This document shows positions 56,304-64,000 of a DNA stretch of 64,000 nucleotides, piece after piece. The translations under genes and the position numbers were made by a program. The DNA comes from Labedaea rhizosphaerae (GTDB taxonomy: Bacteria > Actinomycetota > Actinomycetes > Mycobacteriales > Pseudonocardiaceae), in NCBI RefSeq assembly GCF_004362825.1, contig NZ_SNXZ01000004.1:496001-560000 (forward strand). The letters are read 5' to 3'. Numbering within the stretch: position 1 is the first letter of the stretch; each line of letters opens with the position of its first letter. Under the pieces are notes generated by a model, which made no database searches, was not told the DNA's origin, and saw only the letters and a list, made by a program, of their open reading frames with translations.

Positions 56304-57121
56304 GCGAGCACTCCGATCAGCCTGGCGACCTCGGCCGCCACCGCGTCCCGAGCCGGCCCGAGGTAGCGCCGGGTGTCCACCAGGTTCGGCTGCGCGGCAA
56401 GGGTTTCCCGCACCGAGTCGGTGAACGTGTGGTTCAGGTGGGTGGCGATGTTGATCTTCTTCATCCCCGATCGTACGGCCTTGGCCAGATCGGCGTCGGG
56501 AACCCCGGATGAACCGTGCAAGACCAGTGGGACCGCCACCGCGGCGGCCAGCGCCTCGATCAGCTCGAAGTCCAGCGCGGCGTCGCGGGTCAGCATGGCG
56601 TGCGAGCTGCCGACCGCGACCGCGAGCGCGTCCACCCCCGTTGCCCGCACGTATTCGGCCGCCTCCGCGGGATCGGTGCGTGCGCCCGGGGCGTGCACGC
56701 CGTCCTTGCCGCCGACCTCGCCCAGCTCGGCCTCCACCCAGACGTCGCGCTGGTGGCACCACGCCGCGACGTCGCGGGTCTGGGTGACGTTGTCCGCGTA
56801 GTCCAGCTTGGACGCGTCGAACATGACCGAGCCGACGCCGAGTTCGACCGCCTCCTGGACCAGGTCGACCGACTCGACGTGGTCGAGGTGCACGCTCACC
56901 GGCACGGTGGCGGCCTTCGCGACGGCCAGCGTGGCCAGCGCGATCGGGGCGAGCGCGCGGTGGTAGCGCACGCAGTTCTCGCTGATCTGCAGGATGACCG
57001 GCGCACTGGCCCGCTCGGCCCCCGCCACCAGGGCTTCGGCGTGTTCGAGCTGGATGACGTTGAACGCCCCCGTCCCGCCCGCCGACGCGGCGAGCACGGC
57101 GGAGGTGGACGCGAGCGGCAT
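56300..57121 (-). CDS. Class II tagatose/fructose-bisphosphate aldolase (KbaY/GatY type)
   Basis: A 273-residue zinc aldolase. Zinc and catalytic residues are in HLDHVES, EAELGEVGGKDG, LHGSSGVP and KINIATHLN. Cleaves tagatose- or fructose-1,6-bisphosphate to triose phosphates. It overlaps the ROK gene by one base (TGATG) and PfkB by 4. Confidence 0.87.
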   Translation of the reverse strand: MPLASTSAVLAASAGGTGAFNVIQLEHAEALVAGAERASAPVILQISENCVRYHRALAPIALATLAVAKAATVPVSVHLDHVESVDLVQEAVELGVGSVMFDASKLDYADNVTQTRDVAAWCHQRDVWVEAELGEVGGKDGVHAPGARTDPAEAAEYVRATGVDALAVAVGSSHAMLTRDAALDFELIEALAAAVAVPLVLHGSSGVPDADLAKAVRSGMKKINIATHLNHTFTDSVRETLAAQPNLVDTRRYLGPARDAVAAEVARLIGVLA

Positions 57122-58041
57122 CAGGACTCCTCGGGTGCGGCGGGCAGGTCGAGGGCGAGCAAACCGGCGCCGAGGCAGCCGGCCTGGTCGCCGAGCTTGG
57201 CCGTCACGAGCCTGGGCGCCCGCTGGAAGCTGAGCATCCCGGCCAGCTCCTCGGCCACCGGGTCGAGCAGCCCGGCGCCGGCCAGGGAGAGCCCGCCGCC
57301 GATCACGACGACCTCGGGCGCGAACATGCTCGCGGTCCAGGCCAGCGCGAACGCGATGCCGTGCACGGCGTCGGCCCACACGGCCCGCGCGTCGGGGTCG
57401 TCGGGCAACAGGGCGGCGACCTCGGCGGCGCCGCGCACCGGGCGGCCGGTGCGCTTGGCGTAGCGGCGGGCCACCGCGGCCGCAGAGCTGATCGCCTCGA
57501 AGCAGCCGACGAGCCCGCAGCTGCACGGCTCGTCGTGGCCGACGTTGGCGTGGCCGATCTCCCCCGCGTAGCCGTCGGCCGCGTGCACCCGGCCGGCCAG
57601 CACGAACGCGGCGGCGATGCCGGTGCCCAGCGGCAGGAACATGGAGTTGGTCGTGCCTCGCGCGGCGCCGAGCCGGGCCTCCGCGAGCCCGCCCGCGCGC
57701 ACGTCGTGGTCGAACGCGACGGTCAGCCCGGTCCGCTCGGCGACGAGGTCGCGCAGCGGGGCGTCGCGCCAGCCCAGGTTGGCCGAGTAGACGGCCATGC
57801 CGCGCGCGGGGTCGACGATGCCGGGCACCACCAGCCCGAGCGCGTCCGGCCTCGTCCCGGCCTGCCTGGCCAGGGCGTCGGCCAGCTCGGCGACCACCTC
57901 GACGATCTCGGCGACGCGGTCCGGTCCGGGCGGCGGGGTGGCCAGCCTGCGCTCGGCGCGCACCGTCCCCTCGGCGTCGACCAGGGCGGCCTTGGTGTCG
58001 GTGCCGCCGACGTCGACGGCGACCACAAGGCGCTCAGGCAT
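57121..58041 (-). CDS. ROK-family sugar kinase
   Basis: A 306-residue kinase: phosphate motif VDVGGTDTKAAL at the N-terminus and zinc-binding CSCGLVGCFEAISS, the ROK signature, with AYGEIGH-like AGEIGHANVG. By context likely phosphorylates N-acetylgalactosamine or galactosamine (AgaK role), but glucose/GlcNAc kinases are similar. Confidence 0.87.
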   Translation of the reverse strand: MPERLVVAVDVGGTDTKAALVDAEGTVRAERRLATPPPGPDRVAEIVEVVAELADALARQAGTRPDALGLVVPGIVDPARGMAVYSANLGWRDAPLRDLVAERTGLTVAFDHDVRAGGLAEARLGAARGTTNSMFLPLGTGIAAAFVLAGRVHAADGYAGEIGHANVGHDEPCSCGLVGCFEAISSAAAVARRYAKRTGRPVRGAAEVAALLPDDPDARAVWADAVHGIAFALAWTASMFAPEVVVIGGGLSLAGAGLLDPVAEELAGMLSFQRAPRLVTAKLGDQAGCLGAGLLALDLPAAPEES

Positions 58042-58924
58042 GACCGAGGACGACGGACCGGGTCAGGTTGCGTGGCCGGTCGGGGTCCAGGCCCTGGCGC
58101 TTGGCCGCGGCCACCGCGACCCGCTGCGCGAGCACGAGGTGCGCCATCGGGTCGAGGCCACCGCCGGTCACGAACCGGGCGCCGGTCTCGGCCACCTCGT
58201 CGGCGAGTCCTTCCGGTGCCTCGCCGAACATCCACGTGACCCGGCCCGGCTGCGCGATGCTGATCGGGCCGTGCCGGTAGTCCATGGCGGGGTAGGCCTC
58301 GGTCCAGGCGCCCGCGGCCTCGCGGAACTTCAGCGCGGCCTCCTGCGCGAGGCCCACGGTCCAGCCGCGGCCGAGGAAGGTGAACTGCTCGGCGTCCGGC
58401 AGGACCCCTAGATCGGCGGTGAGGGCTTGTCCGGCGTCATCGACGGCCTTGGTCAGGTCCTCGCCGGTGCTCGCGCGCAACAAGCTGAGCGCGGACGTGG
58501 CGAATCTGGTCTGGACCACTGAGCGTTCGTCGGCGAAATCGAGCACGATCGAGCGGTCGGCGAGCTCGGTCACCGGGCTGCCCTCGACGCCGGTGATGAC
58601 CAGCGTCGGCACCCGGCCCGCGAGCGTGCGCAGCAGGTCGACGACCTCGGTCGTGGTGCCGGAGCGGCTGATCGCGACCACGAGGTCGTAGTCGCGGCCG
58701 ACCGGGAACTCGGAGCTGGCGAACGCGTCACCGACGCCTTGACCTGCGGATTCCCGGAAGGCCGCGTAGGCCATGGCCATGAACCACGAGGTGCCGCAGC
58801 CGGTCACGGCGATGCGTGCGCCCGGCTGCGGGAGGTCGGCGGAGCGGGACTCGGCGACCTGCGCCGCCCGCCGCCAGCACTCCGGTTGGCTGGCGATCTC
58901 CCCGTCCACGAATGACTCGGCCAC
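58034..58924 (-). CDS. SIS-domain amino sugar-phosphate isomerase/deaminase (AgaS-like)
   Basis: A 296-residue protein with two SIS domains: VTGCGTSWFMAMAYAAFRE and ISRSGTTTEVVDLLRTL (binding and phosphate loops), then FLGRGWTVGLAQEAALKFREAAG with the catalytic Glu region. AgaS-type enzymes convert galactosamine-6-P to tagatose-6-P. First gene of the operon, overlapping the ROK gene by 8 bases. Confidence 0.83.
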   Translation of the reverse strand: MAESFVDGEIASQPECWRRAAQVAESRSADLPQPGARIAVTGCGTSWFMAMAYAAFRESAGQGVGDAFASSEFPVGRDYDLVVAISRSGTTTEVVDLLRTLAGRVPTLVITGVEGSPVTELADRSIVLDFADERSVVQTRFATSALSLLRASTGEDLTKAVDDAGQALTADLGVLPDAEQFTFLGRGWTVGLAQEAALKFREAAGAWTEAYPAMDYRHGPISIAQPGRVTWMFGEAPEGLADEVAETGARFVTGGGLDPMAHLVLAQRVAVAAAKRQGLDPDRPRNLTRSVVLGHA

Positions 58925-59335
58925 GATGGCGTCTCCTGCTCATAAATGCGCGAAATACGGCTCAATCATGCAGGTAAGTGCAGCCCAGGGCAAGGTGATA
59001 CGCAAGACGGGCAGCGCAAGGCGGTCGCAACGGTGAAACCACTGGGACGATCATCGCACCCTGCGCTGTCCGAGTGAGCGTCACACGGTCGAGTGGAACA
59101 CCCCTGGATACGGGTTCACCTGCGGTGGTCCTTGTGCCACTCTCAGAACATGACCTGCTACCGAACGCTACCAATCGAGCCGGCGTGCTGTCGGCGGTAC
59201 CGGATCCGCGCGTTATTACCCAGGTCCTGGTTATGACCCGCCCTGGTTCCCACCGATTGACCATCTGTGCACCGCCGAGGCCATCCCGTGCAGTGGGTGT
59301 GGGCACGCGCGAACCGCGACCGCACCCTTGTGCAC
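58925..59335. other. 411-base gene-free region upstream of the amino sugar operon
   Basis: Between the SIS gene (minus) and the type VII-like protein (plus). I see no gene, RNA or strong palindrome. It must hold both promoters; a regulator of the DeoR/GntR kind would be expected for the operon, but none is in the window. Confidence 0.5.
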
Positions 59336-60097
59336 ATGAGCCACTTGAGCGCGGAGCAGATCGCGAACTACGCCTACCGGGCCGGCTTCCGTGGCACGGG
59401 TCTGTCCACCGCGGTGGCCGTGGCCCTCGCCGAGTCCGGGGGCGATCCCAAGGCGCACAACGGCGTGCCGCCGGACAACTCCTACGGGTTGTGGCAGATC
59501 AACATGATCGGCGCCCTCGGTCCCGACCGGCGCCACCAGTACCACCTGAAGTCCAACGACGAGCTGTTCGACCCGGCCACCAACGCCCGGGTCGCCAACT
59601 CGATCAGCAGCGACGGCCACGACTTCGGCCCGTGGTCGACCTACACCAACGGCGCGTACAAGAAGTACCTGCACAAGGCGCGCGTCGCGGCCCACCACGC
59701 GACCAAGACGCACGGCGGCAAGAAGCCGCACGACCGGCTCACCACCGGCGGCAAGCAGCCCGATGGCCACAGCGGTGGCAAAGGCGACTACTCGGTCGAC
59801 ACGTCGATGCTCGGCAGCTACGCGGGCGGAAGCAAGCAGATCGCCGAGTCCCTGGTGTCCACCGACGGCAAGCAGCTGGCGTCCATCCACGGCATCGCCG
59901 AGCACAGCTTCGGCAGGATCGGCAAGGAGTCGGGGTTCGCGGACGCCCTGCAGAGCTTCGGCACGTCGATGCACCACCAGGTCGACGGCATCAGCAAGAA
60001 CGTGACGAACCTGGCCCACTCGGTCACCAAGATCAGCAAGTCCTACGACGACGATGACCAGCAGTTGGCCCAGCAACTGCTGCACATGATCGAGTGA
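59336..60097 (+). CDS. Lytic transglycosylase with WXG100-like tail (type VII secretion substrate)
   Basis: A 253-residue protein with no signal peptide. N-terminal SLT/lysozyme-like domain (about 1-120): VALAESGG (catalytic Glu33), GLWQINM, GHDFGPWSTYTNGAYKK. A His/Lys/Gly linker (120-150) follows, then a helical domain (about 150-250) starting DYSVDTSMLGSYAGG and ending SYDDDDQQLAQQL, as in ESX/T7SS target proteins. It probably cuts peptidoglycan after export through a type VII system encoded elsewhere. GTG 59330 is an alternative start. A terminator follows. Confidence 0.75.
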   Translation: MSHLSAEQIANYAYRAGFRGTGLSTAVAVALAESGGDPKAHNGVPPDNSYGLWQINMIGALGPDRRHQYHLKSNDELFDPATNARVANSISSDGHDFGPWSTYTNGAYKKYLHKARVAAHHATKTHGGKKPHDRLTTGGKQPDGHSGGKGDYSVDTSMLGSYAGGSKQIAESLVSTDGKQLASIHGIAEHSFGRIGKESGFADALQSFGTSMHHQVDGISKNVTNLAHSVTKISKSYDDDDQQLAQQLLHMIE

Positions 60098-60120
60098 GCC
60101 AACCGCAACACCCCCAGGCG

Positions 60121-60153
60121 CACGAGCCCGGCACCGCCAGTGCCGGGCTCGTG
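60121..60153 (+). terminator. Perfect hairpin terminator after the muralytic gene
   Basis: 13-bp perfect stem (60121-60133 with 60141-60153), 7-base loop, starting 23 bases after the stop. Confidence 0.85.
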
Positions 60154-60177
60154 TGTCGTTCGAGGCATGATGACCAG

Positions 60178-60741
60178 GTGATTCCAGGGCTGCGCTTGCC
60201 GTCGCCGGTGGTCGAACTGGAGGCCTTCCGGGCGGCCGGTGTCCGCCTGTGGGTGAAGCGCGACGACCTCATGCACCCGGAGGTGCCTGGCAACAAGTGG
60301 CGCAAGCTCAAGTACAACCTGGCGGCCGCCCGCGAGCAGGGCGTCAAGCAACTCCTCACCTTCGGCGGCGCGTACTCCAACCATCTACGGGCAGTCGCCG
60401 CGGCCGGTCACCTCTGCGGCTTCGAGACGATCGGCGTGGTTCGAGGCGATGAACACCTGCCGCTCAACGACTCGTTGGCGTTCGCAGTGGAACGAGGGAT
60501 GCGGCTGACCTACCTGGACCGCACGACCTACCGCCGCAAGACCGGGTTGCGGCCGGGGCAGCAAGCGGTCGGGTTCTCCGCCCTGAAGGGCGGCAGCTTC
60601 CTCGCTGAAGATGTCGCCCGTCTGCAACGCGCAACCGGAGAGCCGACCGGAAACTGGCGCATTGAAACGGAATTCCACTTCGGCGGCTTCGCCAAGCGCA
60701 TCGCAGCGCCATGGACTTCGGTCGGCTACGCCTTGCCGTGA
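60178..60741 (+). pseudogene. Internally deleted PLP enzyme (D-cysteine desulfhydrase/ACC deaminase family)
   Basis: The frame is open for 187 codons from GTG 60178, but the protein lacks parts. Residues 1-125 match the family start (LPSPVVELEAFRAAGVRLWVKRDDLMHPEVPGNKWRKLKYN with the PLP Lys, FGGAYSNH, and DRTTYRRKT). It then jumps at about 60540 to the C-terminal part (PGQQAVGFSALKGG, ETEFHFGGFAKR), skipping about 60-70 residues including the EGGSNA and GTGGTLAG segments, and then ends about 60 residues early. The 3' end overlaps the convergent HTH gene by 16 bases. Therefore non-functional. Confidence 0.75.
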
Positions 60742-61743
60742 TAACCACGGATCGTGTTCATCGAGTTTGCCTTCTCGACCCAGCGCAACTCCCATACATC
60801 GCTGTTGACGTTGAACTGGCGGTCGAAGCCGATCCACTTGCCAGACATGGCTTTGCCCATCGGATCGATGACGAGCTGTATCGCCCCGTGGTAGACCGCG
60901 CCGCGATAGTAGCCGTCCGTGGCAGTGCGTTCTGACCATGTGCCGGTGGCAACCGTGCCGTTGACGGTGAGGTCGAGCGCGAGCACCGAGCCGTTGTCCG
61001 CCGGAACGCTCTCGGCCAGCAATCGGCTGCCGCTTTGCCGCATGACCACATAAGTGTTCGCCCGTGAACTCGGAATCGCGACCAGTGCTGGTGTACCGGT
61101 AGCGGCTGTGCCAGATGCCGGCGAAGTCACCGTCCACCGAACTCGGCGGCGGAAGCGAGTCACCACCTTCGGCAAAGACCGGAGAAGCGGCCGCCAAGGA
61201 CAGACCCGCGCTGATCTTCAAAAGTAGTGATCGACGGTTCAGCGCCGAGCCGACCGCCTGCGACCACCTCGCCGCGAGCCGTGCCACCTCGTGCACGTCT
61301 GCGGTTTCCAACCGCTCGACCAACTCTTGAACACTCACACCGTCTTGGGCTGTAGTCATGCTCACCAGTGTCGCCGTATCGCGGTATTGCGCATCCCTCT
61401 TGCGGTGATCTCCGCAGTCGCCGACCAAGTCGGCGAGGCTGCACTCATACAGCTCGGCGAGCTTGCTCAACACCTCCAGCGAAGGCGCGTGGCCGGTCGC
61501 CGCAGGCCATTGCTCCCAGTAGGAGAAGTTCTTGAAGGTCTTGGGAGCGGCCGGCCACCGCGCATTCCACCGGTCCGCCGCCTCCCGTTGACTCCACCCC
61601 CGGACCAACCGCAGCGCTGCTCGGGCATTGACGTGGTACTCGCGCTGGAACACCTCGGCGATCTGGACCCAACTCCGGTGCTGGGCCCGCAACCGCTCGG
61701 CCAATGCCCGCTGTTCCTGCCGGGTGCTCCGAGCCGTCGTCAT
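60726..61743 (-). pseudogene. Frameshifted HTH (XRE-like) regulator with exported-like C-terminal domain
   Basis: The first frame encodes residues 1-230: TTARSTRQEQRALAERL, an HTH region (ALAERLRAQHRSWVQIAEVF, RGWSQREAADRWN), then a Leu-rich helix, a signal-like stretch (SLLLKISAGLSLAAASPVFAEGGDS) and IWHSRYRYTSTGRDSEFTGEH. After an extra T near 61052-61053 the reading continues in another frame with YVVMRQSGSRLLAES to the stop at 60726. Removing one base restores about 338 residues. It may be a real pseudogene or a sequencing error. Confidence 0.7.
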
Positions 61744-61750
61744 GTTCCCT

Positions 61751-61765
61751 CCCTGTTGAACAGGG
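61751..61765. promoter_or_regulatory. CCCTGTT-G-AACAGGG palindrome at the HTH gene start
   Basis: A perfect 15-base palindrome 8-22 bases before the ATG, overlapping the ribosome site. A wider CAGGGACAC/GTGTCCCCTG inverted pair (61761-61769 and 61799-61808) spans the divergent promoter region. Good candidates for autoregulation. Confidence 0.45.
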
Positions 61766-61864
61766 ACACATCGTCACACAAGATCACGGTTACGCGGGGT
61801 GTCCCCTGACTCTGACCTGCGGTTTTCTTGGCAGGAATCACCAATTCAGGGCAACGAGGAACTC

Positions 61865-62152
61865 ATGACCATTCGAGGGCTCACGCATCCCTACGCAGGC
61901 GCCACAGCCTGCTCACGGATGTTCGTCAACGGATTCACCTTCCGCTGGGTCAAGGGCGACCGCTACGTGGCGGTCATGCGCGGTACCTGCGTCGATCAGC
62001 GCCGTGTGTACATCTTCAGCGACCACTTCAACGACGGGCCGGTGTTCGAAACGCCGCAACCCCTCATCGATGCCATTCCCGCGCCACACACGGAATGGGC
62101 GGACGACTCGACCCTGAGGCAGCTCATCCAGCAGTGGCTGGCGAAACGATGA
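61865..62152 (+). CDS. Small conserved-looking protein divergent from the HTH gene
   Basis: A 95-residue cytoplasmic protein rich in aromatic and charged residues (MFVNGFTFRWVKGDRYVAVM, DQRRVYIFSDHFNDGPVFETP). GAGGA lies 5 bases before ATG 61865. It is coupled to the next gene (ATGA). Pairing with a divergent HTH regulator is a recurrent actinobacterial theme; function unknown. Confidence 0.65.
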   Translation: MTIRGLTHPYAGATACSRMFVNGFTFRWVKGDRYVAVMRGTCVDQRRVYIFSDHFNDGPVFETPQPLIDAIPAPHTEWADDSTLRQLIQQWLAKR

Positions 62153-62367
62153 CGGAACACCCGATCTTGTTGCTGCGCCTCAAACGCGGCGTCGTCGGCG
62201 AGAGCCAACGCACCCTGCACGTCGTTCCCGTGCCCGAGACCAGCGGCTTGCGCGCCTACTGCGGGCTGGTCATCGACCCGGCGGCGGCGGACGCCTTTCC
62301 GGAGCCGGAAGGGCAACCATGCTTCGAATGCCTCATGTACGCGCCGGTGCCGGGACTGCGGGCATGA
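62149..62367 (+). CDS. Small protein coupled to the preceding gene
   Basis: A 72-residue protein with two cysteines in GQPCFECL and LRAYCGLVI, perhaps a small metal site. The ATG overlaps the upstream stop (ATGA). No family recognised. Confidence 0.6.
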   Translation: MTEHPILLLRLKRGVVGESQRTLHVVPVPETSGLRAYCGLVIDPAAADAFPEPEGQPCFECLMYAPVPGLRA

Positions 62368-62413
62368 CCTGCCGGCACGCCTGCAGCCGAGAGAGCATCC
62401 AGGGTGCAAACCT

Positions 62414-62740
62414 CTAGAACGGCCAGAAGTTGCGGATGGCGACGTTGATCGCGTAGAGGATGCTGAAGAACGTCGACAAGCCCTTGTGCCCGCTGCCGGC
62501 CAGCGCGGCGGCGGCCCCGCCGAAGTACGCCCCTTCCAGTACGGCTCGGTAGAACCCGTGTGCCTCGTACGGCGACCAGGACTCACCGAACAGCAACCAC
62601 ATCGCCGCCCACACGACGATGCCGCTGAACCCGGCGAGGACGTTGAGCCCGCTCTTCAACGCGAACCCGCCCCAGCCGACGCACAGCGGCGCGGCCACGA
62701 TCAGCACGACCGTCAGCACGTTGTTGGCCGTGATCACCAT
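62414..62740 (-). CDS. Small polytopic membrane protein after the acyl carrier protein
   Basis: A 108-residue protein with three helices (about 5-30, 35-55, 78-100). Contains LNVLAGFSGIVVWAAMWLLFG. It follows the ACP gene by 15 bases and so belongs to the same operon; a transporter or lipid role cannot be read from it. Confidence 0.7.
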   Translation of the reverse strand: MVITANNVLTVVLIVAAPLCVGWGGFALKSGLNVLAGFSGIVVWAAMWLLFGESWSPYEAHGFYRAVLEGAYFGGAAAALAGSGHKGLSTFFSILYAINVAIRNFWPF

Positions 62741-62755
62741 GCGAGTACCCCCGAA

Positions 62756-63016
62756 TCAGACAAGAGCGCCACGTCCGCAGCGGTCCACGAGCTCCAGCAG
62801 CATCCGCGGCGTCTCGGCCAGGTCGAGGACCTCCTCGGGCACGTCGACGCCGTGGCGTTGCAACACCAACTCCGCTGCCTGCAACAACAGCAGCGAGTCG
62901 TAGCCGAGGTCGTAGAACGGCTCGTCGAGCACGTCGTCGGTGAGCGGGACCGCCGCGTCGGCGGACCCGCATTCGGCGAGGATCGACACCAGGTCGGACA
63001 GGCTGACGGGCGACAT
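62756..63016 (-). CDS. Acyl carrier protein
   Basis: An 86-residue ACP. The phosphopantetheine serine is in FYDLGYDSLLLL (Ser41). The helix after it, LQAAELVLQRHGVDVP, and the ending EVLDLAETPRMLLELV complete the fold. More like a secondary-metabolism (type II or stand-alone) ACP than the fatty acid one. Its start lies 35 bases after the AT gene stop. Confidence 0.88.
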   Translation of the reverse strand: MSPVSLSDLVSILAECGSADAAVPLTDDVLDEPFYDLGYDSLLLLQAAELVLQRHGVDVPEEVLDLAETPRMLLELVDRCGRGALV

Positions 63017-63051
63017 GACGACAAGGCTCCGCCGCCGACCTCGAACCGGGC

Positions 63052-64000
63052 TCAAGCCAGGCGGTGCACCTGCTCGAGGTCCACCGGATAGCCCGACGCC
63101 CACAACCGCGCGGCTTCGGCCAGCACGGTGCGGCGGTCGTCGTCGGCGTTGCGGGGGCGCGCGCACAGCAGCGACGAGACGCTGCTCGCACCGGTCGCCA
63201 CCGCGACGTGTCTGCGCACCAGCGAGGCTAGCCCCTGCCCGGGCCCGGCCGTGATGCACCGGTAGCCGCCACCGGCGAAGAGCAGGTTCAACGTCTCCCG
63301 CAACCGCACCGGCCGCGACGCCTGGTAGGCCCAGAACGCCGGGTCGGTCGCCTCCTCGGCGCTCACCGGGGCGGCGGTCGTCGTCGACAGCAACGGCCAG
63401 GTCGGGGGCCGCAAGAGCTTGCCACGCAACGCGTCCATGCCCGCGTCGCAGGCCGGGACCGCGACGTTGCTGCGGTACGCGGCCTCGGCACGCACGCGCA
63501 TGCACGAGATCCCCACCGCCCGCAGGCTCTGCTCGGTCCGCCGCAGCGCACCGTCCACACCGGACACGATGATCTGCCCGGGCCCGTTGTCCGCGGCCAG
63601 CGACACCTCGCGGTCGAGGTGCGGCGCCGCCTCCGCCGCCCCGGCCGCGACGGCGAGTGCGCCACCGGCGGGCGCGGCGAGCAGTTCGAACGCGACCGCG
63701 ACCAGCATGTCCACGGCGTCCGGCAAGGACACCACGCCGGCGAGCACGGCCGCGGCCAGCTCCCCCACGCCCTGTCCAACCAGAACACCCGGGCGGATCC
63801 CCCACGCCAGCAACACCTTCGCGAGCGCGTAGTCCACAGCGAACACCATGGGCAACGCCCGCATCGGGTGGTGCGGCGAGAGCAGCGGCGCCTCGGCGAG
63901 CCAGTCGGCCCGCACGCGGTCCCCCTCGGCCCCCATCAGGTCGAGCACCTCGTCGATCGCCTCGGTGGCCACCGGGTCGTGCCGGTAGATGCCGACCGCC
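63052..64000 (-). CDS. Acyltransferase-like domain lacking the catalytic Ser (partial)
   Basis: Continues past the window end; at least 316 residues visible. The FAD1/AT fold is recognisable: IYRHDPVATEAIDEVLDLMG, FAVDYALAKVLLAWGIRP, AADNGPGQIIVSG and RLRETLNLLFAGG. The active site that is GHSxG in malonyl/acyl transferases reads GQGVG here, and the later His region reads EAAYRSN. So the Ser and probable His are missing and transfer activity is doubtful. It may be a scaffold or decarboxylative/priming partner of the ACP. Confidence 0.75.
   Translation of the reverse strand, partial: AVGIYRHDPVATEAIDEVLDLMGAEGDRVRADWLAEAPLLSPHHPMRALPMVFAVDYALAKVLLAWGIRPGVLVGQGVGELAAAVLAGVVSLPDAVDMLVAVAFELLAAPAGGALAVAAGAAEAAPHLDREVSLAADNGPGQIIVSGVDGALRRTEQSLRAVGISCMRVRAEAAYRSNVAVPACDAGMDALRGKLLRPPTWPLLSTTTAAPVSAEEATDPAFWAYQASRPVRLRETLNLLFAGGGYRCITAGPGQGLASLVRRHVAVATGASSVSSLLCARPRNADDDRRTVLAEAARLWASGYPVDLEQVHRLA

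Overview
This window is a very GC-rich chromosomal segment from an actinobacterium. Many genes start with GTG, coding is dense, and same-strand genes often overlap by 4 bases (ATGA or GTGA). The markers are actinobacterial: the mec-cysO-cysM cysteine route, a WhiB-type iron-sulfur regulator, a SigB/SigF-type sigma factor with anti-sigma partners, a 13E12/DUF222-HNH protein and a type VII secretion-like substrate. Gene order from 27.5 kb back to 6.7 kb (dinG, pncB, clpS, DUF2017, S58 peptidase, mec, cysO, cysM, rhomboid, murI, metallo-beta-lactamase-fold hydrolase, rph, rdgB) follows the Mycobacterium tuberculosis Rv1329c-Rv1341 block, and serB2 next to ctaD is also conserved there. An exosortase and the wide accessory content suggest a Pseudonocardiaceae-like organism; I cannot fix the genus.

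Layout. 0-8 kb: paired fluoride channel genes, a TetR/SDR pair, a secreted PE-PPE/cutinase-like hydrolase, gltX, a flavin monooxygenase, rdgB-rph. 8-8.6 kb: a non-coding region with a large inverted repeat and GTGTCCCC repeats. 8.6-20 kb: the conserved rhomboid-murI-hydrolase and mec-cysO-cysM blocks, interrupted by a flippase-like gene and an XPB-associated helicase-domain gene. 20-23.6 kb: NAD salvage (pncB-pncA) and wecB. 23.6-27.5 kb: an accessory surface-protein island with an exosortase, a membrane glycosyltransferase, two related secreted proteins and a small LAxTG-like tail-anchored protein. 27.5-38 kb: dinG, serB2, ctaD, proA and housekeeping neighbours. 38-45 kb: a redox operon (M50 peptidase, 3-Cys ferredoxin, NuoF-like protein, b-haem membrane protein, ApbE, two small exported proteins) divergent from a two-component system. 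44.9-47 kb: a non-coding degenerate repeat, a 13E12-family HNH gene and a hairpin repeat. 47-51 kb: GT2-GtrA and GT39 glycosyltransferases. 50.7-53.6 kb: a stress-sigma module (anti-sigma ATPases, STAS antagonist, WhiB, sigma factor) with three look-alike SigF-type promoters. 55-59 kb: a four-gene amino sugar (galactosamine/tagatose-phosphate) operon. 59-64 kb: a probable type VII-secreted muralytic enzyme, a deleted PLP-enzyme pseudogene, a frameshifted HTH regulator, and the edge of an operon with an acyl carrier protein and an acyltransferase-like domain that lacks the catalytic serine.

The least ordinary parts are the exosortase island, the redox/flavinylation operon with its two-component system, the SigF-type promoters around the sigma module, the T7SS-like muralytic protein, and the ACP/degenerate acyltransferase pair at the right edge. 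All coordinates come from reading the sequence; no database search was run.
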